From Acidovorax sp. GBBC 1281 (GTDB lineage Bacteria > Pseudomonadota > Gammaproteobacteria > Burkholderiales > Burkholderiaceae_C), in contig NZ_CP097269.1 of assembly GCF_028473645.1 (NCBI RefSeq), positions 380,001 to 444,000 of the forward strand: a stretch of 64,000 bases of DNA. Direction: 5' to 3'. Below, piece by piece: positions 53,704 to 63,355 of the stretch (the first letter of the stretch is position 1; each line of letters starts with the position of its first letter). Under the pieces are notes generated by a model, which was given only the letters and a program-made list of their open reading frames with translations, was not told where the DNA came from and did no database searches. Made by a program: the position numbers and the translations under genes.

Positions 53704-55296
53704 TCAGGGCGCTTTATACATGTGCGGCATCGTCAGGCCGTAATTGCCCGCGACGCCAGGTGTGGCATTGGGGTTGGTGAGCTTGAGCAGTGCGGCGCCG
53801 ATGATGGGGCGGCCATCCGACGCATTGGTGGCGATGCTGGCCCAGCCGGACACGAAGGCGTCCGATCGGGGCTGCGCGGTGATCGAGGCCGAGACGCCGG
53901 AGCGGCCCGCCTCCTGGAAGCCCAGCGTGGCCACCGTGCCGCAGGCCACCACGGGGCTGAGGGCGAGCTTGGTGCTGGTCTGGCGGTCGAAATAGGTCAG
54001 GTTCCACTGGCTGCACACGCTCTCGGGGCTGGTCTTGACCTGTGTGTCGTCACCCGAGAAATACTGGCTGCCGAGGTCCGAGGGCGGCACCACCGAATAC
54101 ACGCGGGCGACCGCTGGGGGCTGGCTGTAGTCGTAGGCCACGCTGTAGCGCTTGGTGGGCATGGACAACACCCAATCCGTTCGGGCGGAAATGGAGGGGT
54201 CGGTGGCGTACTGGTTCATCACTTCGGTGGCTGCCAGTTGCGCCGACAGGTCCCCCGCCGTCCTGCGCGCGTTGCGTTCGCCGGCCGGCAGGTAGTAGGG
54301 CGTGGACAGGTCGGGCAGGTCGTAGTAGCGCGCCTGGATGACGGCCGCATTGGTGGGCTCGCTGGTTTCGCCGTCGATGTTCTTCACGCGGGTGGCGAAG
54401 CCGGCCGAGACCAGCAGCGGGTCGGCGGTGTAGCGCTCAGGCGCGGTGACGGTCTGCGCGGTGGGCGGAAACAGCACGTAGTTGCCCCGTGCATTGCGGC
54501 CTGCGTTGTTGACGGCGCGGATCGCGGTGGCGGCCCCCGAGAAGGTGGTGGAGTTGGGCACGTCGATGATGTACCAGGTGCCCGCCACGCCGCCCGTGGG
54601 CGTGGCCAGGCCCCGGGAAGCGGCCGTGGCCTCGGCGCTGGTGTCCTCCAGCAGCGCCGTGTTCAGCGCCGCATCGGTGCAGGGGGCCGTGCCGTTCACC
54701 GGGCGGATGGCCGTGAAGAGTGCGGAGCGTTCCTGCTGGCCCGTGCCGTACACGGCGGCGGCGGGAATGTCGGCCGCCACGATCGCCTCGATGGCGCCTT
54801 CGCGGGTGTGGTTGGCCTGCACGTTGGCAGTCCACAGGGGGTTGAGCCGTTCGGTCACGAAGGCTTGCGCCACGCCGGGCGCGAGCCGGGGCGAGGTGCA
54901 GGTCGCATCGGCGGTGGTGAGTTGCGCGATGCCGTTGGCACCGGCCGTCACCGCGCCGGTCCAGACGTCGCCGGGGGCCAGCAGCACGGTCATGTGCAGC
55001 AGGCCATCGCCGTTGTTGGCGCCGCGAAAGCGCAGCTTCACGGCCTTGCCGTTGTTCAAGTCGGTGTTGACCAGGTGCAGCACCGTCATCTGCCCGTTCT
55101 GCGCCGTGAAGTAAGGCACCACGAGGCTGTGGCCGGGGCCGCTTTCGGCGATGGAATAGGTGGTGGCATCGGTGGTGCCCATCACGCTGCTGGAGGGCGT
55201 GCTCCCCGTGCCGGCGATGACGCCGGCCAGGGCGCTGGAGGCGAAGCCGGCGCTGCACAGCAGGGCGCACGCGGCCGCGATCTTCTGGATAGGCAT
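53704..55296 (-). CDS. Secreted protein of unknown function, tandem paralogue B
   Basis: 530 residues with signal peptide to about residue 24 (ALLCSAGFASSALA). The mature start GVIAGTGSTPSSS and blocks VPYFTAQNGQMTVLHLVNTD, LRFRGANNGDGLLH, STTFSGAATAIRAVNNAG and PTKRYSVAYDYSQPP pair it with the gene at 51802-53415. The end NPNATPGVAGNYGLTMPHMY precedes KAP. The two sit on the same strand with a 288-base gap, so each may have its own promoter. Function unknown; an extracellular or surface role fits the composition. Confidence 0.88.
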   Translation of the reverse strand: MPIQKIAAACALLCSAGFASSALAGVIAGTGSTPSSSVMGTTDATTYSIAESGPGHSLVVPYFTAQNGQMTVLHLVNTDLNNGKAVKLRFRGANNGDGLLHMTVLLAPGDVWTGAVTAGANGIAQLTTADATCTSPRLAPGVAQAFVTERLNPLWTANVQANHTREGAIEAIVAADIPAAAVYGTGQQERSALFTAIRPVNGTAPCTDAALNTALLEDTSAEATAASRGLATPTGGVAGTWYIIDVPNSTTFSGAATAIRAVNNAGRNARGNYVLFPPTAQTVTAPERYTADPLLVSAGFATRVKNIDGETSEPTNAAVIQARYYDLPDLSTPYYLPAGERNARRTAGDLSAQLAATEVMNQYATDPSISARTDWVLSMPTKRYSVAYDYSQPPAVARVYSVVPPSDLGSQYFSGDDTQVKTSPESVCSQWNLTYFDRQTSTKLALSPVVACGTVATLGFQEAGRSGVSASITAQPRSDAFVSGWASIATNASDGRPIIGAALLKLTNPNATPGVAGNYGLTMPHMYKAP

Positions 55297-55513
55297 GCGG
55301 AATCCTTCGGAGGGAGAGCCAATGATGGCGGCAGATTACCGCAATCCGCGCGGTTGTGGCACTCGCCGAGGGACTGGGGAAGCAGGGAAAGTATCGCCAC
55401 GCGATACCTGGCAGCCGAAAGCCCGCCACCCGTGCATTCCAGGGCGCGCCGGGGTGGGCGGCCTGCGCATGATCCGCCCCATGTTCCACCACGGGCCGCA
55501 AGCCCTTCTCTCC

Positions 55514-56041
55514 ATGTCACACCCCTTTGCTCCTTCGCCCCTGATCCAGCGCGATACGCCCGCCTGGCGCCTGCAGGTCTGGGTCTCGTTCGGCATCGCC
55601 GTGTTCTGCTGTGCGGTGGGGCTGGCGTGGCTGCCAGGGGTGGCCATGGAGCGGGCCTTCATGGTGATGGGTTACGTCTTTTGCCTCTCGGCCGTGTTCA
55701 TGCTGGCGAAGTTCGTGCGGGACAACCAGATGCGCCACGGTGCGGACACGCCGATGTTCAAGCTGGTCGTCTGGGGCGCGTTCGCGGTGGCCGTGGGCCT
55801 CACGGGCTGGGGCCTGTGGAGCATGGACATCAACCCCACCTACCAGGCCTTCCTGGGCGTGAGCTGGCTCTACCTGATCACCACCGCCTTCACGCTGGCC
55901 AAGATGCTGCGTGACCGCCACGAGGCGGACCTGGCGGACGCCCGCTGGCAAGGCCGCCGCGAGGCCTCCATGCCAGCCGGTGGCACCCCTTCCGCACCGG
56001 CCGCCGCCCCGGACAAGGCGGGCAAGGCGACGGCGGAGTGA
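55514..56041 (+). CDS. YiaA/YiaB family inner-membrane protein
   Basis: 175 residues from MSHPFAPSPLIQRDTP; longer frames upstream lie over the secreted gene on the other strand. Four helices in two pairs (about 22-42, 47-66, 84-104, 109-128) give the YiaA/B double-hairpin, with VMGYVFCLSAVFMLAKFVRDN and a repeated FTLAKMLRDRHEA after the second pair. The last 45 residues are Ala/Pro-rich. Function unknown. Confidence 0.87.
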   Translation: MSHPFAPSPLIQRDTPAWRLQVWVSFGIAVFCCAVGLAWLPGVAMERAFMVMGYVFCLSAVFMLAKFVRDNQMRHGADTPMFKLVVWGAFAVAVGLTGWGLWSMDINPTYQAFLGVSWLYLITTAFTLAKMLRDRHEADLADARWQGRREASMPAGGTPSAPAAAPDKAGKATAE

Positions 56042-56136
56042 ACCCGGGGGCCGGAGCGGGCGCGGTGCCCGCTTTCCCGGCCGTCCCTTGCGCGCACGGC
56101 GGCCCCGCTGTCGCGCCCTTTTTCTGGAGAAAGACC

Positions 56137-56607
56137 ATGCGCATCGAGACTCTGATCCTCCGTTTTTCCTGGGCCCGCCGGGCCGTGGGCTTCGGCCTGG
56201 CCTTTGCGCTGGCGGCAGGCGCCGTGCATGCGCAGAGCGAGGTGTCCGTCGGCCTGTCGCTGCTGCCCGTGGCCTCGGTGGTGGGCACCGCTTCGGTGGC
56301 GTCCACGGCCGCCGGGGCGGTGGCGGCCGTTCCCGTCGCGTTGTCGGTGGGTGGCGCGATCCTCACCGTGAAGGCCGTGGAGGCGTCGGCCAACGGCACC
56401 GTGTATATGCTGGAGCGGGCGTCCGATGGCGCCCAGGTGAGCGTGGAGGTGGCCGGCCGCGCGGCCTCCGGCACGGTCCATGCCGTGGGGTCGGCGGTGG
56501 CCTGCAGCGTGATCGGCACCGGCGTCGTCCTGTCGGTGGCGGGCGAGGCGCTGGCCTTCGTGCCCAATGCCCTGGGCCGTGCGCTGCTCTACAACGAGCG
56601 GCTGTGA
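56137..56607 (+). CDS. Small secreted/membrane protein, unknown
   Basis: 156 residues from MRIETLILRFSWARR. Signal peptide to about residue 32 (AVGFGLAFALAAGAVHAQ). The mature part is extremely Val/Ala/Ser/Gly-rich, e.g. SVVGTASVASTAAGAVAAVP, with hydrophobic stretches at about 45-75 and 120-140. It lies 12 bases before the DUF2145 gene on the same strand. Paired small genes of this kind are likely co-transcribed; no family recognised for this one. Confidence 0.75.
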   Translation: MRIETLILRFSWARRAVGFGLAFALAAGAVHAQSEVSVGLSLLPVASVVGTASVASTAAGAVAAVPVALSVGGAILTVKAVEASANGTVYMLERASDGAQVSVEVAGRAASGTVHAVGSAVACSVIGTGVVLSVAGEALAFVPNALGRALLYNERL

Positions 56608-56618
56608 GGGGGCGGACC

Positions 56619-57422
56619 ATGCGCAGACGGACCCTGGCCGCCCTGGCGGCGGTTGCTCTCGCCGGAACCGGCACCGCGCACGCGGGCCGCTCGTGCGAGG
56701 CGCGCAAGCCGACCCCGCAGCTCATCGAGCGCGGCATGGACCTGGCCGCCCGCACGGCCCGCGCCCTGGACGCGGAGCACGCCCGCTCGGGCACCCAGGT
56801 GGTGGTCCTGGCGCGTGCGGGGCAGGACCTGTCCCGTTACGGGCTGCGCTACTCTCACCTGGGCTGGGCCTACCGCACGCCGCAGGGGCCCTGGCGCGTG
56901 GTGCACAAGCTCAACGAGTGCGGCACCGCGGTGGGCGTGGTGTACCGGCAGGGGCTGGGCGAGTTCTTTCTCGACGACCTGTGGCGCTACGAGGCCGTGT
57001 GGGCCGTGCCCACGCCCGAGGTGCAGCAGCGGATGATGGCCGTGCTCGCCGACCGCACGCGCGCCACGGCCATGCACCAGCGGCCCTACAGCATGGTGAG
57101 CTACGCCTGGGGCACGAAGTACCAGCAGTCGAACCAGTGGGCGATGGAGACGCTGGCCGCGGCCATGGAGCCCGGCACCGTGCTCCGGCGCGATCAGGCG
57201 CAGGCCTGGCTGCGCTACAAGGGGTATGAGCCGACCGTGCTCAAGGTCGGCGCGCTCACGCGGCTGGGCGGGCGGGTGACGGCGGCGAACGTGGCGTTCG
57301 ACGACCACCCGGACAGCGAGCGTTTCGCCAACCGCATCGCCACGGTGACCGTGGACTCCGCCCTGGCGTGGCTGCAGCGCGCACAACTGGCATCGGCCCC
57401 GGTGGCGCTGCCGCCGCCGTGA
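56619..57422 (+). CDS. DUF2145 domain-containing secreted protein
   Basis: 267 residues. Signal peptide to about residue 23 (LAALAAVALAGTGTAHA). The mature part contains QVVVLARAGQDLSRYGLRYS, HLGWAYRTP and WRVVHKLNECGT, then a conserved AMHQRPYSMVSYAWGTKYQQSNQW block with a Cys/His/Asn-rich core. DUF2145 proteins are periplasmic and of unknown function; the HLGWAYR and YSMVSYAWGTKYQQSNQW blocks recall NlpC/P60-like papain folds, but I cannot prove that. It follows the small secreted protein by 12 bases. Confidence 0.85.
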   Translation: MRRRTLAALAAVALAGTGTAHAGRSCEARKPTPQLIERGMDLAARTARALDAEHARSGTQVVVLARAGQDLSRYGLRYSHLGWAYRTPQGPWRVVHKLNECGTAVGVVYRQGLGEFFLDDLWRYEAVWAVPTPEVQQRMMAVLADRTRATAMHQRPYSMVSYAWGTKYQQSNQWAMETLAAAMEPGTVLRRDQAQAWLRYKGYEPTVLKVGALTRLGGRVTAANVAFDDHPDSERFANRIATVTVDSALAWLQRAQLASAPVALPPP

Positions 57423-57432
57423 CGCCAACGCG

Positions 57433-57500
57433 GGTTTATAGTCAAAAGCCGCTGATGCCGGGATATTGATTGTCTGTGTTGCTATCAAATGAATAGTATT
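57433..57500. repeat. AT-rich interspersed repeat copy
   Basis: GTTTATAGTCAAAAGCCGC, a middle part, then TGTTGCTATCAAATGAATAG. The ends match the outer parts of the family and the core matches 22108, 33905 and 35330. It lies just before the Shine-Dalgarno of the zinc-ribbon gene and is probably in its leader. Confidence 0.6.
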
Positions 57501-57520
57501 TCAATGCCGAGGAGCTGGTC

Positions 57521-58654
57521 ATGAGCAAATCCCTTCGCCTGTCGGAAAAATGGTTCCGCCGGGGCCTGTGGCTGGTGTCGCTGGTGTTCGCCAGCTTCCT
57601 GATCGGGCTGGGCGGCACCGTCGTGGACGACCTGCCCAAGGTCGAGGCCACGCTGCAGCTCGACGATTTCCTGGACCGCCCTGCCGCGGAGACGCTGCGC
57701 GCCCAGGTGCGCAACGCGCAGCAGGCCGAGGAGAGCGCGGAGACGGCGCTCGACCAGGCCCGCCTGCAGCGCGCCAAGTCGCGCAGCGAGACCGCGGCGG
57801 AGCGCGAGACCTTCAACAACTGGCTGGCCACGCGCAGCGCCACGCAGCAGTCCGAACACAACCCCGAGGTGGTGCAGCGCACCCAGGCGCTGGACCGGCT
57901 CCAGCTGCGCGAGCGCCAGACCCAGCAGGCGGTCGAAGCGCAGCAGCAGGCCGCGCTCGATGCGCGCCAGGCGGCCACGGCCGCGCAGCAACGCCTGGCC
58001 GCGCTGGAAAAGGAGGGCTACGAGCGCATGGCCGTGCAGCAGCGCAAGGTGCAGCTGCGCGTGTTCCTGTACCGGCTGGCGCTCACGCTGCCGCTGCTGG
58101 TGGTGGCCGGCTGGCTCTTCGTGAAGAAGCGCAAGGGCACCTACTGGCCGTTCGTGTGGGGCTTCATCTTCTTCGCGCTGTTCGCGTTCTTCGTGGAGCT
58201 GGTGCCCTACCTGCCCAGCTACGGCGGCTATGTGCGCTACGTGGTCGGCATCGTCGTGACCGCGCTGGTCGGGCGGTACGCCATCGTGGCGCTCAACCGC
58301 TACCTGGAGCGCCAGAAGCGGGCCGAGGCACTGCCCGACCAGGAGCGCCGCAAGGAGCTGAGCTACGACGTCGCCCTGGCGCGCCTGGCCAAGGGCGTGT
58401 GCCCGGGGTGCGAGCGGCCGGTGGACCTGAAGGACCCCACCATCGACTTCTGCCCCCACTGCGGCATCGGGCTGTTCGACCACTGCGGCGCTTGCAACAC
58501 CCGCAAGAGCGCATTCGCCCGGTTCTGCCATGCCTGCGGCGCAGGCGCGGGCCGGGGGCTGCTGCCCGGCAACGACTCGGACGCCAGTGCGGCGGCGGTG
58601 CCGCACGCCGCCGGGCCATTGGCCGGCGGCCCGGCCCCGGCGGGACCGCTCTAG
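57521..58654 (+). CDS. Membrane protein with coiled coil and C-terminal zinc ribbons
   Basis: 377 residues from MSKSLRLSEKWFRR, GAGGAG 11 bases upstream. One helix at about 16-34, a long Gln/Ala/Arg-rich coiled coil (about 60-170), then three membrane helices (180-270), and a cytoplasmic C-terminus with paired Cys motifs: CPGC and CPHC, then CGAC and CHAC. These two zinc ribbons are typical of DUF-type zinc-ribbon proteins. A Pro/Ala/Gly tail ends it. Function unknown; membrane adapter or scaffold is possible. Confidence 0.8.
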   Translation: MSKSLRLSEKWFRRGLWLVSLVFASFLIGLGGTVVDDLPKVEATLQLDDFLDRPAAETLRAQVRNAQQAEESAETALDQARLQRAKSRSETAAERETFNNWLATRSATQQSEHNPEVVQRTQALDRLQLRERQTQQAVEAQQQAALDARQAATAAQQRLAALEKEGYERMAVQQRKVQLRVFLYRLALTLPLLVVAGWLFVKKRKGTYWPFVWGFIFFALFAFFVELVPYLPSYGGYVRYVVGIVVTALVGRYAIVALNRYLERQKRAEALPDQERRKELSYDVALARLAKGVCPGCERPVDLKDPTIDFCPHCGIGLFDHCGACNTRKSAFARFCHACGAGAGRGLLPGNDSDASAAAVPHAAGPLAGGPAPAGPL

Positions 58655-58698
58655 GGGATCGGCTTGAAAGGGCGCTGGTACGCGGGTGGCGTGGCGCC

Positions 58699-59388
58699 TC
58701 AGCCGCCCATCACCACCGGGCCGCCCTTGGCCAGCGCCCGCTGGTAGGCCGGGCGGGCCCGCATGCGGGCCTGGTAGGCCTTCAGGTGCGTGTGCCGGTC
58801 GGCGTTCTGAACGCGGCTCATGGCCGCCTCGACCGGAAAGCTCATCTGGAAATCGGCCATGGTGAGGTCGGCTCCGGCAAACCAGGCGTTGCGCGACAGG
58901 TGGTCGTCGATGAAGGCCAGGGCCGTGGCCAGGTTGGGGTCCACCAGCTTTTGCTCCGCCTTGCCGCACACGGCCCGCGCGATGGGCCGCACGAAGAACG
59001 GCATGGGCTGCTTGGGCAGCGTCTGAAAGACCAGCTTCATCACCAGCCAGTTCATCAGCGAGCCTTCGGCGTAGTGCATCCAGAAGCGGCACTGGCGGCG
59101 TTCGGGCGTGCCGCGCGCGGGTTCCAGGTGCGCGAGCTCGCCCTGCGCCTGCGCGCCGTAGCGGTCCACCAGGGTTTCGATGATGGCGCCCGACTCGGCG
59201 ATGACCTCGTCGCCTTCGGTGATGACCGGCGACTTGCCGAGCGGATGGATCTTGCGCAACTCCGGCGGCGCCAGGCGGGTGCGCGGGTCGCGCTGGTAGG
59301 TCCGGAGTTCGTAGGGCACGCCCAGTTCTTCCAGGAGCCACAGGACGCGCTGCGAGCGCGAGGTTTCGAGGTGGTGGACGGTCAGCAT
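58699..59388 (-). CDS. Glutathione S-transferase
   Basis: 229 residues from MLTVHHLETSRSQR. The thioredoxin-like N-domain has SQRVLWLLEELGVPYELRTY and the cis-Pro/ESGAI signature KSPVITEGDEVIAESGAIIE; the all-helical C-domain follows, with WFAGADLTMADFQMSFPVEA (N-capping box). The active Ser or Tyr cannot be fixed; the SRSQR start fits a beta/theta-like bacterial GST. Cytosolic detoxification is the usual role. It is convergent with the zinc-ribbon gene. Confidence 0.93.
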   Translation of the reverse strand: MLTVHHLETSRSQRVLWLLEELGVPYELRTYQRDPRTRLAPPELRKIHPLGKSPVITEGDEVIAESGAIIETLVDRYGAQAQGELAHLEPARGTPERRQCRFWMHYAEGSLMNWLVMKLVFQTLPKQPMPFFVRPIARAVCGKAEQKLVDPNLATALAFIDDHLSRNAWFAGADLTMADFQMSFPVEAAMSRVQNADRHTHLKAYQARMRARPAYQRALAKGGPVVMGG

Positions 59389-59479
59389 GGCGCCATCGTA
59401 GCGGGCGCGCGCCGGGCCGGATACCACCGCCGTCCCGCAGCGGACATCGCCCGGGGCCTGGGGCGCCGGGGCTTCGGGG

Positions 59480-60673
<1,194 letters not shown>

Positions 60674-60783
60674 CTACAGGGTCGGGGGCGCGGCGGGGCG
60701 CCGGTACACTGGACCGCACTGCCTGCCGGGCGCGCGGAGCGCATCGCCGGCAGGCCCCTCAGACTCCCGGAAAGGACACGGAC

Positions 60784-61269
60784 ATGCTCAAGATCCTCAT
60801 CGCCGTCGATGGCTCGGACCTCTCCCTGGATGCGGTGCACCACACCCTGGCCCTGCTGCGCCAGGGGCTGCGCGCCAGCGTCGTGCTGGCCCATGTGCAG
60901 GAGCCCGCCACGCTCTACGAAATGGTGGTGTCGCGCGACCCGGACCTCATCGCGGCGGCCAGCCTGGAAGCCGGTCTGCACCTGATGGCCCCGGCCCGTG
61001 CGATCTTCGAGGCCGCAGGCGTGGAGCACGAAACCGATGTGGGCGTGGGCGACGTTGCGAACACGCTGGTGGACATCGCCGAGCGCCACGGCTGCGGCAT
61101 GCTGGTGATCGGCGCCCGCGGGCAGGGCGCGATCAGCAGCGCGTTGCTGGGGTCGGTGTCGCAGGCGCTCGTGCATGCGAGCCATGTGCCCGTGACCATC
61201 GTCAAGCACGCGGACGTGCTGGAAACCGTGGATGTGAATGCCGAGGGCGGGCAGGAAACCCTGGCCTGA
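60784..61269 (+). CDS. Universal stress protein A family
   Basis: 161 residues from MLKILIAVDGSDLSLDAV. The ATP-binding pattern G-2x-G-9x-G-S is intact in IGARGQGAISSALLGSV, preceded by GMLVI. Single UspA domain, cytoplasmic. Such proteins are induced by stress and bind ATP or AMP; the exact role is unknown. Convergent with the 128-residue gene. Confidence 0.94.
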   Translation: MLKILIAVDGSDLSLDAVHHTLALLRQGLRASVVLAHVQEPATLYEMVVSRDPDLIAAASLEAGLHLMAPARAIFEAAGVEHETDVGVGDVANTLVDIAERHGCGMLVIGARGQGAISSALLGSVSQALVHASHVPVTIVKHADVLETVDVNAEGGQETLA

Positions 61270-61285
61270 TCCTTTTCAGAAACTC

Positions 61286-61672
61286 TCAGGCGGCCTTGCG
61301 GAAAGGCTCGCTCGGGCGCTGCAGCTTGCCGTGCGGCAGGCTCGCCAGGCGCTTGAACATGCGCCTGCAGTAGCCGTTGATCCACAGGCACTTGTTGAGC
61401 TCGTCCACCGGCAGCGGGCCGGAGACGACGACGATGTCGTTGGCCACATCCAGCGCACCGGCCGCGCGCAGGCGGCGGCGCGTGTTGCTGGCCCAGGACT
61501 GGATGCGCGACGGCGTGCCGTGCTGGTGGACTTCGCCCGTGTGCGCATCGAAGGCAATGGCGACGGTATCGGTCTTCAGCTTGAAACGGCGCTCGCCCGT
61601 GACGGCACTGGGCGCCTCGCGCATGTCGTACAGGTAGTAACTTCCAGCCTTGAGCTGATATTGCATGTCCAT
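61286..61672 (-). CDS. Conserved hypothetical protein
   Basis: 128 residues from MDMQYQLKAGSYYLYDMREA, with GGAGG 9 bases upstream, a strong translation signal. No signal peptide or membrane helix. The C-terminal half has LNKCLWINGYCRRMFKRLAS, with a Cys and many aromatic and basic residues. I recognise no family. It may be expressed alone; it lies between the universal stress protein (convergent, 16 bases) and pldA. Confidence 0.75.
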   Translation of the reverse strand: MDMQYQLKAGSYYLYDMREAPSAVTGERRFKLKTDTVAIAFDAHTGEVHQHGTPSRIQSWASNTRRRLRAAGALDVANDIVVVSGPLPVDELNKCLWINGYCRRMFKRLASLPHGKLQRPSEPFRKAA

Positions 61673-61911
61673 GGTTTCGTCCTCCGAGGGGCATTGTCCC
61701 GGGGGCTTGGACCAGCAATGGTGGAGAAAGCGGCATGAAAACGCCTCTTTTTCCAGGGAGTGGTGCGTGGGGCCTGCCGGACTGCGATGTGCGTGCCATT
61801 GTGTCGGCGCGTGTGCGCCGATTCAAGGCAGCAGCCCTGTCAAAGGGTAACGGGATGTGATGCGGCCGGCCCCTTGCCGCGCAGGCGGGGGCCGGCCGTG
61901 CGTTCAGGCGC

Positions 61912-63141
61912 TCAGAAATCGACCAGGCTCAGGCCGACGCTGAACACCGTGCGCTTGCGGTTGTAGTCGATCATGCTGTCGCCATAGCCGCTGAACAGGG
62001 CAGTGTGCAGGCGCAGGTTGCTCTTGCTGCCGCCCAGGCCCTTGCCCAGGTTCTGCAGCCATTCGATGCGTGCCGAGCCGCGCGGCGTGGAGGCCAGCGA
62101 ATGGCGGACGGTCACGCCCACGGTGTTGTCGCGGTCGTAGTTCCAGTTCACCTGCAGCTCGCCCCGGCCGATGTAGTCGCTGATGCCCGGGTTGTCGTCG
62201 CTGTCGGCGCTTTCGCTCAGGCGCTTCCACAGGCGCGCGTTCACGCTCCAGCGGTTGTCCAGTTCCATGCCGGTCATCAGGTACACGCGGTTCCAGCTGC
62301 GCGACAGCGGCAGGCTCTGGCCGTTGGACTGGTGCACCAGCCCGATGCCGCTGTAGCGCCAGCGCCAGCCAAAGGGCAGCTTGGCGTCGGTGGGGTACAC
62401 GTACATCACTTCCGGCTCGTGGTCGGTGGCGCGGAAGGGGCGCGAGATGTCGGGGCTGAACAGCTGCCAGTACGACTGCTGCGTGTAGCCCACCCACACC
62501 GAGTCCTTCAGCGTGGGATGGCCCTGCGTGAGCAGGCCCTGGGCGATCTTGGTGCGCACCGACAGCTGGATGCGGTTCTCGGTGGTCCGGTAGTCCACGG
62601 CCGAGGTGGCGTTGTGGTCCGGCACGGGCGAGGTGGGCTGGCGATTGACGTTGCTGCCCTTGACCACCGAGATGCTGATCGGCCGATAGCCCCGGAAGCG
62701 GAAGGTGCCGCAATCGCTGCCCGACTCCAATTCCCAAAAGCGCGACAGCGTGCTGTACTGCTCGTCGCGGCAGCCTTCCACCTGGGCCACGTCGATGAGG
62801 CGGGTGGCCGGCAGCGTCGTGTCCACGGGGGTGGGCGGTGCGGTGCTGGCCGTGGTGTTGCCGGTGGACGCGCTGGCCGATGCCGCAGGCGCTTTCCAGG
62901 CCTGCTGGCCCGCCCACTGGTCGAAGCAGGCCAGGCGCGCGGTGCTGTCGCCGGCCATGGCGGTGCAACGGCGCCAGGCGTCGCCGGCGGCCTCCGTCTG
63001 GGCGGGCGTCTGCGCCAGCGCAGCGCCAGCGGGGGCACACAGGGCCAGGGCCAGGGTGCCCAGGCGCCGCGGTGTCATGGCCGTCCGGACTGCTTGCGCA
63101 GCACGGACGGGGCGGTGGTGTGATGTGGTGCGTTGTTCCAT
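61912..63141 (-). CDS. pldA: Outer-membrane phospholipase A
   Basis: 409 residues from MEQRTTSHHR, chosen for GAGG five bases before the ATG; an alternative ATG at 63078 (MTPRRLGTLA) gives a cleaner signal peptide. The signal sequence runs LGTLALALCAPAGAALA. Residues about 60-130 are an unstructured Ala/Thr-rich region, and the rest is a 12-strand beta-barrel. The catalytic His-Ser is in VHQSNGQSLPLSRSWNRVY. The final residue is Phe, as outer-membrane proteins require. The enzyme splits acyl chains from phospholipids that reach the outer leaflet. Confidence 0.93.
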   Translation of the reverse strand: MEQRTTSHHRPVRAAQAVRTAMTPRRLGTLALALCAPAGAALAQTPAQTEAAGDAWRRCTAMAGDSTARLACFDQWAGQQAWKAPAASASASTGNTTASTAPPTPVDTTLPATRLIDVAQVEGCRDEQYSTLSRFWELESGSDCGTFRFRGYRPISISVVKGSNVNRQPTSPVPDHNATSAVDYRTTENRIQLSVRTKIAQGLLTQGHPTLKDSVWVGYTQQSYWQLFSPDISRPFRATDHEPEVMYVYPTDAKLPFGWRWRYSGIGLVHQSNGQSLPLSRSWNRVYLMTGMELDNRWSVNARLWKRLSESADSDDNPGISDYIGRGELQVNWNYDRDNTVGVTVRHSLASTPRGSARIEWLQNLGKGLGGSKSNLRLHTALFSGYGDSMIDYNRKRTVFSVGLSLVDF

Positions 63142-63355
63142 GTTCCTCGTATCTCCTAGCCGCAACTGCCTTGTTCCACCTGGCCGATCCAGGTGGCGCT
63201 GATGTTCTTCCTGCCGTCCGCCCCGCGCGATGCCCGCGCCCAGGTGCGGTTGCGCGGCCCGGCGACACGCACGCTCTGTGCCAGCGGCCGGCGCATTCCG
63301 GCGCACGCTGCGGCCCGCCCGGCGGCAACGTGGCGGCGGATCATGGCACGGCCGG

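Noticed and set aside
53698..55914. 738-codon plus-strand frame opposite the secreted paralogue B
   Set aside because: Antisense shadow with a composition dominated by Gly/Ala/Arg/His; it runs into the YiaA-type gene in the wrong frame.
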